Assembly: GCA_010094045.1 (NCBI GenBank)
Contig: ML986824.1
Span: 1 to 39,217 of the forward strand
Length of the DNA: 39,217 nucleotides
Source: Lojkania enalia
Lineage: Eukaryota > Ascomycota > Dothideomycetes > Pleosporales
Reading direction: 5' to 3'
The notes beneath the pieces were generated by a model, which was not told the DNA's origin, did not search any database, and worked only from the letters and a program-made list of their open reading frames with translations. A program made the translations under genes and the position numbers. Positions 1 to 11,900 of this stretch are shown here, one piece after another (the stretch's first letter is position 1; the number at the start of each line of letters is the position of its first letter).

Positions 1-2658
1 TAGTATAAATAAAATTTATATAGTATTAGAGAAGTATATTAGATTTTCTTCTACTAACTACTAGTAGTAAGGGTTATACTAATCCTTATTTATTAAAGTA
101 TTATTATTCGAGAAACTATTAAAGTTAGTTATATCTTTATCTAAAAAGCCCTTAAAAGTACTATTTAACTTCTTACTTAATATCTTATACTTATTCTTAT
201 ATTATATAAGCTCAGCCTTAATTTTAGAGTTATTATTAACCTTCTCTTTACATTTATTACTTTTAATACCCTTAATATAGGATAAGTTCGAATTAAGAAG
301 AAGATTATTATCAAATTAATTATATACTAATAAAGGCTCTTAATATCTAGAGTAATAATTAGTATATATTTATAATAAATAGATATAATAAAAAATATAA
401 TAAATTTACTTCTACTCTAGCTTTAAAACTATAGCTAACTCTTCCTTAGATAGTTCTTTAATAAACTCTTACTATTTATTTTAAACATTCTTACTTTTAA
501 AGCTATTATTTTATAGTTTAAGAAGACTATCTTAGTATATCTTATATATAACCTTTTATATAGCCCCTCTAGAGCTATATACCTATAATAGACTATAAGC
601 TAATTCTTATATAGTAGATATATCTTTCTCTTAACTAGTAGCCTTTAATAAAACTGCTTAATAATGTCTAAGGCTAATCTCTTAGTTAATATACTTCTAT
701 TTTAAATAGATAGCTTTTAGCTTTACCTTTAACTAATTATTTATTTACTTATAAGTATATATATATATAATAAATAACTATAATAACTTACTAGACTTAT
801 AATTGTTAAAGTACTTCTCTACTATAGCTTTAATAGTTTTATCTAATATCTTTTTTTTTCTTCCTCTAGCGCTATATATTTAGCACTTTTCTATAACTAC
901 CTCTTCTTAGCACTCTTAGTAGAGCGATTAGTAGTATAGGTACTTTTAATAGCCTTTTCCTTAGTAGTAAGTAATATAACTTTATCTCTCTATTAAATAG
1001 CGCGTTTAATATTACTAAGTATACCCTTAAAGGGTATTATAAAGTTAGTTAAACGGCCTTTTTAAGAACTAGTTTAACTGTATAATAAAAGAATATATTT
1101 AATTTTATAATCTTCTAACTACCAGTTTTATATTTATTAGTAAACTATAATAAAAGACTAGTATAATTATTTACCTATATTAACTTTACCTACTTATCTT
1201 AGTTAAAGCTAACTAGTAGCTTTAGTAGCTTTAGTAGTAGTAAGCTATCTAGACTATCGAGAAAATTATTATTAATAGACTCTACTTTAATAGTTAATAT
1301 TTTATAGAAACTATAATAAAAGTATATAATAAATTAAAGATTTAGAGTTACGCTAATAAGAGTATAATAGAAAGAAGAGTTATAATAGGGTATTAGGCTT
1401 AACGCGATAAATATATATATTATTTACTAGTATAAATTAAATAGAAATAATAATAATATATATATATATCTAAATAAATATAAAATATTAGTTAGTTTAG
1501 TATAAAAAACTATTATTAAAAAGCGTACTACTAGTTTTATAAGATAGTAAGTTATTATAGTTTTTTATTATAGTATTCTTATAATATATATCTAAACACC
1601 TTATTAGCTTTACTTTATAATTCTAATTTAGTACTAGCTTTTAATATATATATATTTTAGTATCTATATTTATATTTTAGATATCTATTAATAAACCTTA
1701 ACTTAGTTTTATACTATTAACCTTAATTATTAACATTAACTATTCTACTCTACTACTATTAATACGTAATATTTTATATTTAAAGAATAGTATAATCTAA
1801 AATTATTCTAATAGATAGTAAGTCTTTCTAAAAGTAGTTTACTACTAAATTAGTTTATAAAGTACCTATATTAGTAAAGCCTGTACTAGTAAAGTATTAT
1901 TATTACCCTAGAAGTAAGTTATTATAGGTTTTTATTATAGTTATATACTAATAAGATATAGCTATTATATTTTAATAGATTAAACAATATTAGAAGAGTA
2001 CTAAACTCCTCCTTTAAAAGCTTTCTTTTTTACAGCTAATCTATAAAATTACTACTATAGTTTAGGAAGATACTTATAGTAGTAAAATATATTAGTAATA
2101 GAATATAATTAAAGCTTTCTAAAAATCTATTAAAACTTTTCTTATTAGATTCTTTAAAGTTATATTATTTTTTATATAATTTATACTATATAATACTAAT
2201 TATATTAGACTATAATATAAACGTAATTTATATAAAGTAGGTTACTATCTAAAATAAGAATATATATTTAGTAAAGTAATACTATAAGAAGTTTAGTCTT
2301 CTATTAGATTAGAGTTATAATTTCTAGGTAGTCTTAAACTTAAAAAAGGCTACTTTAAATAAAACTAGCTCTCTACTATAATAATTTATAGTAATAAATA
2401 TTTAATATATAATATATAATAAATATATAATATATAATTATTTCCTATAATTATAGAAGAACTCTATAGAGTACCCCTACCTTAACCTTATACCCCAGCG
2501 CCAAGAACCCTACCCTAACCTCAACCTCAATGCCAAGAACCCCTACCTAACCTATACCCCAGCGCTAAGAACCCTACCTTAACCCTAACCCCAGCGCCAA
2601 GAACCCCGAACCCAACCTTAACCTAGGTGAGGTACCATATACCCTATTTACCAGCCTA
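1..2658 (-). mobile_element. hAT transposon copy A, RIP-mutated, truncated by window start
   Basis: Read on the minus strand, this stretch matches 16123 to about 22147 of hAT copy B (minus two later insertions in B), so it is the first ~2.65 kb of the same element in inverted orientation. The terminus TAGGCTGGTAAATAGGG lies at 2642-2658, followed by a possible 8-bp target duplication CTTGTAAG at 2659-2666; its partner would be outside the window. The part holding the hAT transposase in copy B is off the left edge, so only the unidentified upstream portion is present here. Bases 1-2460 are extremely AT-rich with almost no CA or TG, the mark of RIP, while 2460-2658 are only lightly mutated. No open frame survives. 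Family assignment rests on copy B. Confidence 0.85.
2468..2625. repeat. Subterminal minisatellite of hAT copy A (~4 units of ~32 bp)
   Basis: Roughly four imperfect units of about 32 bp are built round the core AGCGCCAAGAACCC separated by CCTAACC-like stretches. The same array, heavily C-to-T/G-to-A mutated, sits inside the matching end of hAT copy B at about 16155-16310, so it belongs to the transposon. It resembles telomeric repeat by eye but is not a regular 6-mer array. Confidence 0.75.
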
Positions 2659-2674
2659 CTTGTAAGGTACACTA

Positions 2675-2700
2675 ACGTATTTTACTGGCGAGCCGCCCAC
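2675..2700 (+). repeat. Left terminal inverted repeat of E1
   Basis: It begins ACGTATTTTACTGGCGAGCC and is preceded by TA. It matches the inverse of the right end of E1 that is split across E2. Confidence 0.85.
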
Positions 2701-2849
2701 TTTTGCGAAGATATACCTTACCTACTCACAACGTGATACGGCAGCCACCTCAATCTTAATCAATCTATCAAAAAGGTTAGATATTGCTGGCTATCTCAGT
2801 TATCAATCAAGATTAAATTTGGAGCGTACAAAGTACTGCAGCTACCTAT

Positions 2850-3570
2850 AATATCCCTTAAACAACGCTAAGAGACCGACACGCGAGTAGACCTTTACGA
2901 CGCGATTGCGAGCCCAATTTAAAGAAGCCTATGAAGCTAGAGGAATCGACTATTATTCAGTATATACTAGACCTATTATCCCGTGGATATCCTTATATAA
3001 TCAATAGTGTACGAGGTACGGCTAACAATTTGCTTAGAGCCTACTCTGCCAGAGAGCTCTCTGTAAGGACCCTGAAGTTATCAGTCGCTGTTTCGACCTA
3101 CTAAAGTAAAGTATAGTATTGCTGATAGCGAGATCTATAATTTCGACAAGATAGGCTTTTAGATATATATCACATCTACTAGGAAGGTAGTTACTGGTGC
3201 TGAGCTATCAGCTAGTCGACCAAAATCACTTCTGCTATGCGATCGCGATAGGGTAGCAGTTATTCAGGATATCAGCACTGATAGATCATTCATGCGCGCT
3301 GCTTTAGCGTCAGGTTGGTCAGCTTTAGGAAGTAAATAAGGCTCTATCGCAGCGCAAAAAGCGATCAAAAGAGGTTCTCCAGAAACAAGGTAGCTTTACT
3401 AAGGCTGAAGCTACTGAGATAGCTGCTCAAAAGGAGGTGGATAAGCAGCTGGGAGATGAAGTGCGCGCAGGCAGGAAGCATAGAAAGGTCGGCACGATAC
3501 ACCAGAAGCGCTGCAGCCGCTGCAGCGAGCCTGCGCATACTGCTAGAACTTGTGCAGTAGCAGATAAATA
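2850..3570 (+). pseudogene. Remnant of pogo/Fot1-type transposase in E1
   Basis: Read in shifting frames on the plus strand, fragments match the Fot1/pogo (DDE_1) transposase order: a stretch around 2931-3050 like the region after the N-terminal helix-turn-helix (IIQYILDLLSRGYP), a segment ALCKDPEVISRCFDLL near 3055-3105, a catalytic-core start IYNFDKIGF at about 3132-3158 (the family's NFDE motif with E changed to K), then VVTGAE. The central DDE domain is missing. The C-terminus is well preserved at ~3340-3570: a basic stretch followed by a zinc knuckle with spacing CSRCSEPAHTARTC. Stops such as TAG where Trp is expected point to RIP. It cannot encode a working enzyme. Confidence 0.8.
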
Positions 3571-3680
3571 GTATATCTATCTTCTATCAAAATGTTATAC
3601 TCATATCTGCTGGCGTTGTCGTGATATATGCCTCTATATGTAGAGATGGCTGATGAGGTGAGCGACTCGCTTGTGAAATA

Positions 3681-3720
3681 CCGTATTTCATCAGCTGACG
3701 CACGGGCTCACCTGGCGCAC
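3681..3720 (+). repeat. Left terminal inverted repeat of E2 (40 bp)
   Basis: It begins CCGTATTTCATCAGCTGACG and is a perfect inverse match to 5804-5843. A TA precedes it. Confidence 0.95.
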
Positions 3721-3769
3721 ACCCACACCGGAATTAGCCGATTTTTGAGATAATTGCAACTCATTCAAT

Positions 3770-5651
3770 ATGGACCCAATTGAGGCCGCGCTTACGGCGT
3801 TGAAATCGTTGGAACTAGGAGAAAAAGTTAATATTACTGCGACGGCGAAACTGTACGGCTGCGACAGAACTACACTGTCAAAACGGTGGCGAGGTATCCA
3901 GGGCACCTGTGCAGAGCAGTATGAAAAATTGCGACTACTAAATGATACATAAAAGAGAGAGTTTATAGAGTACGTTGAACGCCTTTGTAAGCGTGGTTTA
4001 CCTCCTACAGCCGAAATACTTCGAAATCTAGCGTCAGAAATTAGTGGAAAAGAAGTAGGGAGATGCTAGCTAGAGTACTTCCTTAAGCGGCATAATATCT
4101 TATTATTTACTAAGTAGGTATCTGGTATAGATAAGAATAGAAAACAAGCCGATTTAACATTTAAATATAAGCTCTATTTTAAATTACTATAGTAGAAAAT
4201 TAAGTAGTACGAAATCGAGCCTTAGTATATTTATAATATAGATAAGAAAGGCTTTCTAATTAGTATAGTATTAAAATTAAAGCAAATCTTTTTAAAACAG
4301 TTATTATTAGAAGTATAGCTCTATACTACTATACTACTATAACTAAAAGGTACGAATAATTAATATTACTAATTATAGGTGTAAAATAGTATATATACCC
4401 TTATAGTTATATAATAAAGTTGGTATTAAGTAGGTTATATAGAATGGTAATTATAAGTAGATTACCTATATAGCTTATATATATACTAATAGCTTAACTC
4501 TCTCTCTAGGCTTAATATATTAGACTACTAATAGTAAGTTATAGGATAGCTGGTTATAAGATTTTAATCCTTCTATCTATTAATACTTCTTTACTTTATT
4601 ACTAAATAGATGGACAAATTATAACCTAGATATTAGCTAGCTAGAAGTATTTAATTAAGAGATTAAGTAAAAGGTTAAAAAGGTTTACTACCTTTTTATC
4701 TTTAATAGATATAGCTTATACATTTTAAAGTAATTCTTTAATTACTATAATAAGAATTAAATTCTAGTTGCTATTTATCTACCTTATTTAATATATATAC
4801 TTTAGCCGCTTAATATTTACTTATTTAAGCCTCTTATAATAGCTTATTTAAAAGAATTAACCAAATTTATATATAATTCGATAGACTTTACTAACTTTAC
4901 TAAATAAGACTTCTTTTATCTATTTAACTAAATATAAGAGTCCTTATTTACTTAAAAGAATATTTACTCTAGCTTTAAGAAGTATAGCTTCTATCTTTTT
5001 AAACCTAAACGAGTACTCGCTTGATTTAGTACTCTTATTAATAATAAACTATCCTTAAGTAAGAGCTTGTAGTTAGTATTAATAGAAGGTAATTAGAAGT
5101 ATATTAAATTAATAATATATAAAGTAATTAGTAACTTAGCAGCTTAGTATATAAATAATCAAATTAACAGCTTAGAAGTTTAAGTTAAATTACTTAAGAT
5201 AAAGAATTAAGGCTTAATAAGAGCTCTAGTAAATAAAAAGAAGAAGCGGAAGCATGGTAAACTACTCATACTTTAACTACCAAAGGATAGCGGTACTGTA
5301 TTTTATAGCTTAAATAAGATTTAGCAAGCTCGAGAATAATAGGCTAAGAAGGAAGCTACTACAGAGCTTCTATAATAGTAGAAGGACGAGGCTTTAAAGC
5401 GTAGAGTAGAAGAGAAGCTTTAAAAGGCCGCGCTGGTTGAAGAGAGAAAGCAAACACGGGCGGCGGTAAAAAAGGCTCGAGAGTAGTAGGCTGAGGAGAA
5501 GCGCGTATAGAAGTTTTAAAAGAGTACTAAGGCTTCTACAAAGACTACTAAGGTTATAAAGGCTACCAAGGTTACTGCAGAGCAAATAAATAAGTAGAAA
5601 TCAATGGCAGAAGCGATGGAGCTGCCTTAGTAGCAGAATCGCAGGGGGTGA
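3770..5651 (+). pseudogene. pogo/Fot1-type transposase of E2, RIP-inactivated
   Basis: The start ATG at 3770 opens 60 clean codons (MDPIEAALTALKSLELGEK...), a psq-type helix-turn-helix typical of the CENP-B/pogo N-terminus (TTLSKRW). A TAA at 3950 then ends the frame. Beyond it the frame still shows the second DNA-binding part (GLPPTAEILRNLASEISG...), where the conserved Trp codon TGG has become TAG (4068-4070), then FLKRH, and IDKKGFL near 4241-4261, matching the family's NFDEKGF start of the DDE core. The C-terminus (about 5220-5651) is a Lys/Glu/Arg-rich probable coiled coil. CAA/CAG-to-stop and TGG-to-stop changes are the expected products of RIP. A working transposase would cut and paste the element at TA sites. 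Confidence 0.88.
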
Positions 5652-5803
5652 GCTATTAAGCTCCCCACGCGATTTCAAGTGTAGCTAGTATTCTCAAATT
5701 TATCGCCGTAATTGACTACCTAAATCTTCCAAAAATCAAGTGTATAGCTCCTTTGTATGTGGCCGTACGGCTTCAAGTTGATGGTGGCTGTACGGCAATT
5801 ACC

Positions 5804-5843
5804 GTGCGCCAGGTGAGCCCGTGCGTCAGCTGATGAAATACGG
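5804..5843 (-). repeat. Right terminal inverted repeat of E2 (40 bp)
   Basis: It is a perfect inverse match to 3681-3720 and is followed by the duplicated TA and then by the last three bases of E1. Confidence 0.95.
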
Positions 5844-5850
5844 TACGTTA

Positions 5851-5984
5851 GACAAAAAAAAATAAAATCGTAACACTACAACTCTACAATTTATACACCC
5901 CTACCAACACCTTTAGCAAAACCTCACTCTTGGCCACCAACTTTCACAAACTCCATCGATAACAAAGAATCGTAAATTTCCAAT
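5851..5984 (-). other. Presumed 3' untranslated/terminator region of the polyketide synthase
   Basis: This is the 134 bp between the stop codon and the target duplication of transposon E1. On the minus strand there is no AATAAA. A TATAAAT at about 5889-5896 and a T-rich run at ~5856-5866 are the only candidate 3'-end signals. Any longer transcript would run into E1/E2. Confidence 0.4.
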
Positions 5985-8900
5985 TCACCCGGCCACCAAA
6001 GCCTTCGGTAGAACTGTACTCTTCGCCGCCAAATTCGCCGCAAAAGTCGATATCGGCACACCCGCCAATACATCAAACACCGTAACACTACTCTTAAACT
6101 CTTTCAACGCCCAATTCATAAGCTCAATCGCCACCAAACTATCAATGCCATAACTATGCAAAAATCGCTCAACATCAATCTCATGAACAGGCATTTGTAG
6201 CATCTTAGCAACCTGCTTGACGAGCGCATTAGTGATAGCGGTAGCTGCTTCTTCTAGAGATTCGGCTGCTGCAATAAGAGTGTGGGTAGGTGCTGAGACA
6301 GAGTCGGAGGCAGAATTCTGGTTGCGTGTGCCGGTAAGGGCCATGATGCTGAAGCGCTTGTTGTCGAGGTAGAAAGGAGCGTCGATTCCGGCGGCGATGG
6401 CACTGCCGCCTGTGGCGAGACCGGTGATGACCTGCGCTCTGCTTGTACCGTGAATATCGCCATCGATAGCGCGCTCCATCAGAGCGTGGAACTCGGTCTC
6501 TCGGATACCATAGGGCTTCTCCCAGTCCTTCAAGCTCTCCGTGATACCGGTCTCGGCTAACACGCCAATATCGCGCATGATGCCGAGATCGAGCGTCGTA
6601 GCACGTTGTCCTTGAGCGCGACGATGATGAGCTAATGCATCTTCGTAGGCCCCCGCAGCACTGTAGTTGGCCTGTCCACGGTTGCCGTAGACGGCGGCAA
6701 AAGAGCTCAGGGAGATGAAAAAGTCCACATTGGGAAGACGTTTATGCAGGTTCCAGCTGCCCTGGACCTTGGGGCGTGTGGCTTCAAGCCATTGCTGATG
6801 GGTCATGTTGACAAAAAGGGTGTCACGGAGGACCATGGCGCCTAAAAGCGGGATTAGTTAATAGATAGGGTAAAGTGCTCTATAATCCTTACACTGGAAT
6901 ATTCCGCGGATGATGCCAAGCTCTTGTGAGCATTTGGCGATCGAAGTTGCGACTGCGCTGTCGTTGGCGACGTCGCATACAAGAGCTTGTACCCGGACAT
7001 TTAGCTGCTCGAGGTCGTGGACTAGTTCCTTTGCAGGGGCAGATTTGGTACCAGAACGAGAGAGGAAGCACAGTTTTCGGGCACCGAGCTGAACTAGTTT
7101 CATAGAAAGACTCCTTCCTAGTCCTCCAAGGCCGCCAACAAGCACATAAACGCCTTCAGGGTCGAGCTTAAGACTACTTTTTTGCGGCTGGATTATCGGC
7201 ACTACATCGTCGTCGCCCCAGGTGAAGACCAGCTTACCTAAATACTTGCCTGCCTGCATGAGACGGAACGCAGTCTCAACTTCGGATATTGGGTAGCTAA
7301 CAAGTGGTTCGACCGGCCTCGATATTCCGCGACGGAAAAGATCGAAGGCACCTTCGATGATGGTAGCTAGGATATCTGGTCTTCTCTGCTCAAGGTGATT
7401 GAGATTGAAGAAAGTGAATGTCGCATCTTGCTTGAATGGTGCCATGTCTAAGCCGGTGTTGGCAAGGATATCTCGTAGACCGATCTCGATAAAGTAGCCA
7501 AACGGTGCGATGCAGTGCCACGTCTGGCGAAGAGTTTCACCGGAGAGCGAATTGAGGACAACGTCGACACCACGCCCATTTGTCATGCGCTTGATGCCCT
7601 TCACAAAACTAAGAGCCCGTGAATTGAAAATGTGATCGTCCGGGATCCCATAAGTGTCACGGAGTAGCTTCCTTTTAGTCTCGGATGACACAGTTGCAAA
7701 GATTTCCATTTCGAAGTGCCTTGCAATCTGAATAGCTGCTTGACCGACTCCACCGGCGGCAGCATGAATGAGGATTGACTGTCCCTTTTGGACTCTAGCT
7801 AGCCGGACAAGCGCATTCCACGCCGTACCATGGATGGCTGGGACGGCGGCGGCTTGCTCAAAGGTCATTCCCTCAGGCACCAAGGCGCAAAGCTCGTCTC
7901 GAGTACGATGGATAGTTCTGTGTGCGCCATGACCGTACACTGCTACTCTATCACCGACCTTGAATTTTGTTACGGCGCTGCCCACGCGACGGACTAAGCC
8001 TGCCGCGTCAAGGCCAAGTCTCGAATCGGGGAGCTGGCCCATTGCTGCCATGACGTCACGGAAACTAAGATAGTGTTAGTTTAGTAATATCGGGAGTTCC
8101 CCTTCATGTGAGTGATTGCTTACTTAACTGATGAAGCCTTCACCTGAATCTCAACGTAGTTTGGCTCAAGCTCTATTCCAGCCAACTCATCTATTTCCAT
8201 ACAAATTGAATCTAGCATGCCTGGTGTCTGAATACACATTTTCAGACCATATTTCGCGTCTTTCAGCGGCAAACTAGTGACGGTAGGGGCCGCGCCTGGA
8301 AGCAGGTCATTGATCTGATCATTCAAAGCAACGTCTTCTTCGATACGACTAATGTGCAAGAGGTCATCCTTGACTGAATACTCGTCTTCTTCGGATTTCG
8401 AATTGAAAGCAGTGCTGACCAATTTTGCCAGGCGAGCGGGTGAGGAGAGAGAAGCCTCGCCAGCATGGAAAGTGCGAAGAGATAGACCTGGTGTCTCGTT
8501 GCGCACGACTCGAGCTAGACCGTCAATCATACTCGAGCTCGGGTCATCAAAAGCAGTGACCCAGAAAACGCTTGCGGAAGCTAGGATCAACTTCTTGATG
8601 TCCTCGAAGTCACTCTTGGCGAGGTCCTGAAGGATGGATTCCTGTAATTCAAGTAGGGATATACACGCATTGCCTGCGAGGGAGGATACATCGGAGCCCC
8701 AGGAAAATTTATCGATTTCGTAACCATGACCCTGGAGGGCTGTGCTAATATCAGATGCCACTGCTCGAGCTTTCTCGGTCATTTTGGCGGGTTGAATTAG
8801 CGTGATACGATCTGGGTCGGCATGTCCATTTGTACCACTGATACCGTTGCCATGCAAGTTCCTCTGCCCTGTAACAAAACTATGTTCCGCTGATTGGAAT

Positions 8901-11900
8901 ACTGTCGTGCGTATCTCCTTAGCATATAATGTTGACTGGACCATGGCTACAGTGTGTTTGTCCGCAAGGAAGCACACTCTGCCACCAGGCTTCAGAACCT
9001 TCGCGATGTTGGAGAACGTAAGTTCTGCTTGTGAGCCGAATGAGCAGAGATCTGATAGAATAACCACATCGTAACTTGGATCCTTGAGCGACTCCGATGA
9101 AATTTCCTCAGTAAAATCTAGGGATTCAATGAGGACATCACGAGCGGTTTCATCCAGCTTCGCTTTCAGCTCAGCATCACTACATGTAATGGTAACCTTC
9201 CCGGTCTTGGATATGTTGGACAGGTCACCATGAGTGAGCAGGGAATAATTGGATGCGATCTCTAACACCGAGAGGGCAGGATTTGAATGGTGAAGAAGCC
9301 TAACATATTCAGCCACTTTTTCTGTCCCGTGATGCGGACTAAGGGCTTGCTGAAGTTCTTCAGCAGTCAGCAGGTCAACGGCAGGCCTCCATAACAATTT
9401 GCTAGTAATGGATTTAGCTGCAGTCTGTGTGTTGCTTGCTGAGCCGCCGGCTACCTCAGCGCACAAGAAGCCCCGGATATCGACAGCCGGAAGATGTTCA
9501 TTATCATCGAGCATGAGGATATCAGCCTTAAGCTCACGGAATCCATGCTTAGCCGAGGTTGCAAACCCGGGGAGCTTGACTCCTGGGGTCCAGGGAATGT
9601 GGGCAGAGATGATAACCTCGTCAATCGACTTAGGGACCATGGCGATGAGGGCATTCTCGCCCATGACAGCGGCAAAGGCAAGGTGGAAGATAGCATCGAG
9701 CGTGCCCGGATGAATAACATGCGGCCTTTCACAACCTTCAGGTATCCAAGCTGGCACATCTGGAATCTCCACCAATCCATAGCTCTGTCCGTTGCAGTTG
9801 CGGGCTTCGCGGACATTAGTAAACGCGGGGCCGTACTGTAGACCCACCGTGCTCAAGTCACTGTAGAACTCAGTGCAGTCAATCCGGCTGTTGCAGGAGG
9901 CTTTTGCTTCGACGTACTGAGACTTCAACGCCTGCAGCTCCAGCGTCCGCTCCTGGCTAGCCTCGGAGCCCGGGGCAGATTCGTACTCGACTAGGAGTAA
10001 GCCGGAGCAGTTCTTAACTAGTGCCTTACCGTCAGGCGAGCTAGTGACGGTGAACTCGGTCCATGTGGATGATGAGTCACGTGTACTAGCAATATGAGGG
10101 CGAAGCTGAACGATGCACTCTACGTCCGCCTCTTTGGAGAGGATGGCAGCGGCTGTTAGTTGGATGTCCTGCAGCCGGAACGACGAGATCTGCTTGGACG
10201 GGTCGGCTGTCTGGGAGGCGGCCTCGAGGGCCATGGCAAGATATCCAGCAGCGGGATAGAGAACAGCGCCCTGGATCTTGTGATCCGCTATCCAGGGCTC
10301 CTCGGCCAGGCGGATATAACCCCGCCAGAGATACTCGCGTTCGCCCATGGCCGGGGCGGGCGCACCAATGAGGCTCTGTTTGGGACGGGCGCGGTGCAAG
10401 AACTCTTGTTCGATGCGGACGTCGTGGTAATAGCGCTGGGCGTGCTTCCACGGGTAGGTGGGAAGGTCTACCAATGGCGTGGTGAATTGCCTGCCACCGT
10501 CTCCATTTACCTGCTGTATGTTCACTTTGTAGCCTTGGGCCCACAGCGCGCCCGCTAGGCTTAGAGCCGTCTCCACCGCATTCTGGTTTCGGGTCACGAC
10601 CGACTGGTATGGGATGTTGGTGATGTTGTGTGCCTTGAGTGTCTGCGTCGCCGGCCCCTGGAGAGCGGAATGCGGTCCAATCTCGACTAGCAAGTCCACC
10701 GCATTCTCGTCTGCGCGCTTGCCGTCTCTCACTGGCCGCATCATGTCGTACACAGCTGTGGAGAACTTGACGGGCGAGATGAGATTGCGCACCCAGTTGA
10801 CCGCCCCCAGCTGCTCGGCCTCGATAATGGAGCCGATGACGCTAGAATGCATTATACAGTCCCCATTTGGAGCCAAGGGGACGAGGTCTGCAAGAAGCCT
10901 ATAATAGTCTTGCGCCACCCTCTGCATATGGGGGGAGTGGTAGGCCGTGTCAACCTGGAGCTTCCGCGCAAACACATCCGCTTCCTGGAGCATCCCAAGC
11001 AGTTGCTCGATGCCAGGGGTGTCTCCAGAAATAGTCACGTTAGTTGGAGAATTAATGCAGGCCACCACCAACTTTCCCTCCGTCACCCTAGCGATCCATT
11101 CCTCAGCCTTCTCAGGAGAGAGACCGACTGCCATCATGGAGCCGTCGAGGTCGGGGGAGTTTGTCTTCATCTCGGTGGAAAGAAGACCGCGGTAATAGGC
11201 CACCCGCCATGCATCTTCTCTGCTCAAAGCGCCTATAGCATAGGCTGCCGCGATCTCACCGCTAGAATGGCCAGCAACCGCGGTAGGAAGGATTCCCCAT
11301 GTCCGGAGGAGGTCGACCAGAGCAATTTGCAACACAGTGCAGAGCGCTTGGCTAAACTCAGCTAAATTCAGCCGCGAGCTTGATTTGCTCTTCTCCAGCT
11401 CTTCTGCTGCCGACCAGGGGCATTTACATACCTCCTGCAGATAGCGATCGGCCGCAGCTACGCATTCTCGGAAGACCGGGTAGGCCATGAGCTCCATACC
11501 CATTCTGGGCCACTGCGCTCCCTGACCAGTGAAGACGAACCCGATCCGGGGCTCTCGAGAGGACTGCGCGATCAATGCTGGATTTTCGTCGTTGTTCAGC
11601 ATCTCAGCAAGCTGATCAGGCGATGAGGCCACTACGTATGTCTTCCATTGGAGGCGGGATCGCCGATCACTCAAAGTGTATGCCAATTGGGAGAGAAACT
11701 CGTTGGTTTGCTTATTGTCGCTCTCCAATTGGGTACTTTTGTCCTGGGCGTATTTTGCAAGAGGCTCTTTCACGCGCTTGAGGCCCTCCCTGTCCTGAGC
11801 ACTCAAAACAAATAGCCGCGGTCCCGAGTGTTGATGCGAAGCAATGTGCGGGATCGGAGATATACCACGTCCCTGAAGGTATGAAACAGTGTCGTCGAGG

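Larger units (their letters stand above)
3681..5843 (+). mobile_element. Fot1/pogo-like DNA transposon E2, full length, nested in E1
   Basis: Perfect 40-bp terminal inverted repeats (3681-3720 and 5804-5843) are flanked by TA duplications at 3679-3680 and 5844-5845. The length of 2,163 bp is normal for this group. It carries one degraded transposase gene on the plus strand. The ends are unmutated although the interior from ~4060 to ~5250 is strongly AT-shifted, so mutation is uneven along the element. Confidence 0.95.
2675..5848 (+). mobile_element. Fot1/pogo-like DNA transposon E1, internally deleted and interrupted by E2
   Basis: The left terminal repeat is 2675-2700. The right repeat is split: 3658-3680 plus 5846-5848, because E2 landed inside it. 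Joined across E2, 21 of 26 terminal bases match the inverse of the left end, and most mismatches are transitions. The flanking TA at 2673-2674 and 5849-5850 is the expected target duplication of the Tc1/mariner-pogo superfamily. Without E2 the element is only ~1.0 kb, about half the usual Fot1 length, because the middle of its transposase gene is deleted. The right end lies 136 bp past the stop codon of the polyketide synthase. Confidence 0.87.

Noticed and set aside
2461..2640. Telomere or subtelomere repeat
   Set aside because: The CCTAACC-like units are irregular, embedded in a ~32-bp repeat, and recur at the ends of hAT copy B inside the nest. They belong to the transposon.
3691..3906. 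Minus-strand 71-codon frame at the left end of E2
   Set aside because: It is antisense to the transposase N-terminus and runs into the terminal repeat. No support as a gene.
5394..5585. Minus-strand 63-codon Leu-rich frame
   Set aside because: It is antisense to the Lys/Glu-rich coiled-coil end of the E2 transposase, which yields Leu/Ser on the reverse strand.
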